DNA of 64,000 nt from Natrinema halophilum (lineage in GTDB: Archaea > Halobacteriota > Halobacteria > Halobacteriales > Natrialbaceae), in the NCBI RefSeq assembly GCF_013402815.2, contig NZ_CP058601.1, positions 1,860,001 to 1,924,000 on the forward strand. Direction: 5' to 3'. Shown here in pieces: positions 63,849-64,000 of the stretch (position 1 is its first letter; every line of letters begins with the position of its first letter). A model generated the notes under the pieces. It did no database searches. It saw nothing but the letters and a program-made list of their open reading frames with translations, and was not told where the DNA came from. The translations under genes and the position numbers were made by a program.

Positions 63849-64000
63849 GGCTCATGCCTCTCTGAGTGGCCCACAGCAGCAGTTGTTACCGACTCACACG
63901 CCCGTACTCCAGCATTCCATATAATACAGTGACGATACTTGAGAAGAATTTCATGACATGACGATCGTAATAGATAGCTGACCATATCTGAATTCTTGTC
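63849..64000. other. Window edge upstream of the DUF1254 gene
   Basis: AT-rich DNA (CATATAATACAGTGACG at 63919-63935) probably contains the promoter of the minus-strand gene. No gene identified. Confidence 0.4.

Overview
The window is a haloarchaeal chromosome segment. It is GC-rich, its proteins are acidic (Asp/Glu-rich), start sites often have little or no leader, and the genes are archaeal: aEF1A, LSm, L37e, GGGP synthase, geranylgeranyl reductase, archaeal pantoate kinase and phosphopantothenate synthetase, bat-type HTH regulators and UspA paralogues. The gene types fit the order Halobacteria, possibly Natrialbaceae. I cannot name a species from the sequence alone.

Layout. 0.1-2.2 kb: a biotin ECF transporter operon (bioY-ecfA-ecfT, minus strand) with a convincing BirA-type operator just upstream; the regulator/ligase BirA itself is at 8.9-9.8 kb. 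2.6-7.1 kb: a 1489-residue secreted repeat protein. 7-13.7 kb: small conserved haloarchaeal genes, UspA, BirA, an acyl-CoA dehydrogenase, TyrRS and a HalOD1 protein. 13.7-15.9 kb: phosphopantothenate synthetase, whose 5' end and promoter are duplicated as 65-bp direct repeats around an AT-rich cassette encoding two related small membrane proteins. 15.9-25 kb: a methyltransferase, a bat-type regulator, a 972-residue membrane protein with 13 DUF1508-like units, pantoate kinase, a frameshifted Tat hydrolase and AspRS. 25-46 kb: Sir2, a broken bat-type regulator, GGGP synthase, threonine synthase, LSm-L37e, a tnpB-only insertion element, a DUF2342 metalloprotease, a Dna2/Cas4-like nuclease-helicase, geranylgeranyl reductase, a K+ channel, a ZIP transporter and UspA. 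This stretch is dotted with near-identical tandem minisatellites. 45-60 kb: PPAT, isochorismatase-like hydrolase, MOSC, SDR, UspA pair, ROK kinase, a decayed LanM fragment, an LVIVD secreted protein, a NifU-like protein, a deleted tnpB, ACT-hom, aEF1A-S10, rhomboid and tRNA-Ala(CGC). 60-64 kb: a lower-GC accessory segment with a primase-like gene, then a Tat-exported DUF1254/1214 protein.

Functional links. Biotin uptake and its BirA control are both present. Three steps of archaeal CoA synthesis (pantoate kinase, phosphopantothenate synthetase, PPAT) are scattered through the window. Two archaeal lipid enzymes (GGGP synthase and a geranylgeranyl reductase) and two threonine-pathway enzymes (Hom with its ACT partner, ThrC) are also present.

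The most unusual observations are the density of young tandem repeats of unrelated unit sequence (15, 21, 23, 24, 26, 30, 38 and 54 bp), inside Sir2 and Dna2, in a regulator that one of them frameshifts, and in promoter regions; and the 65-bp-repeat-bounded membrane-protein cassette at the start of the phosphopantothenate synthetase gene.
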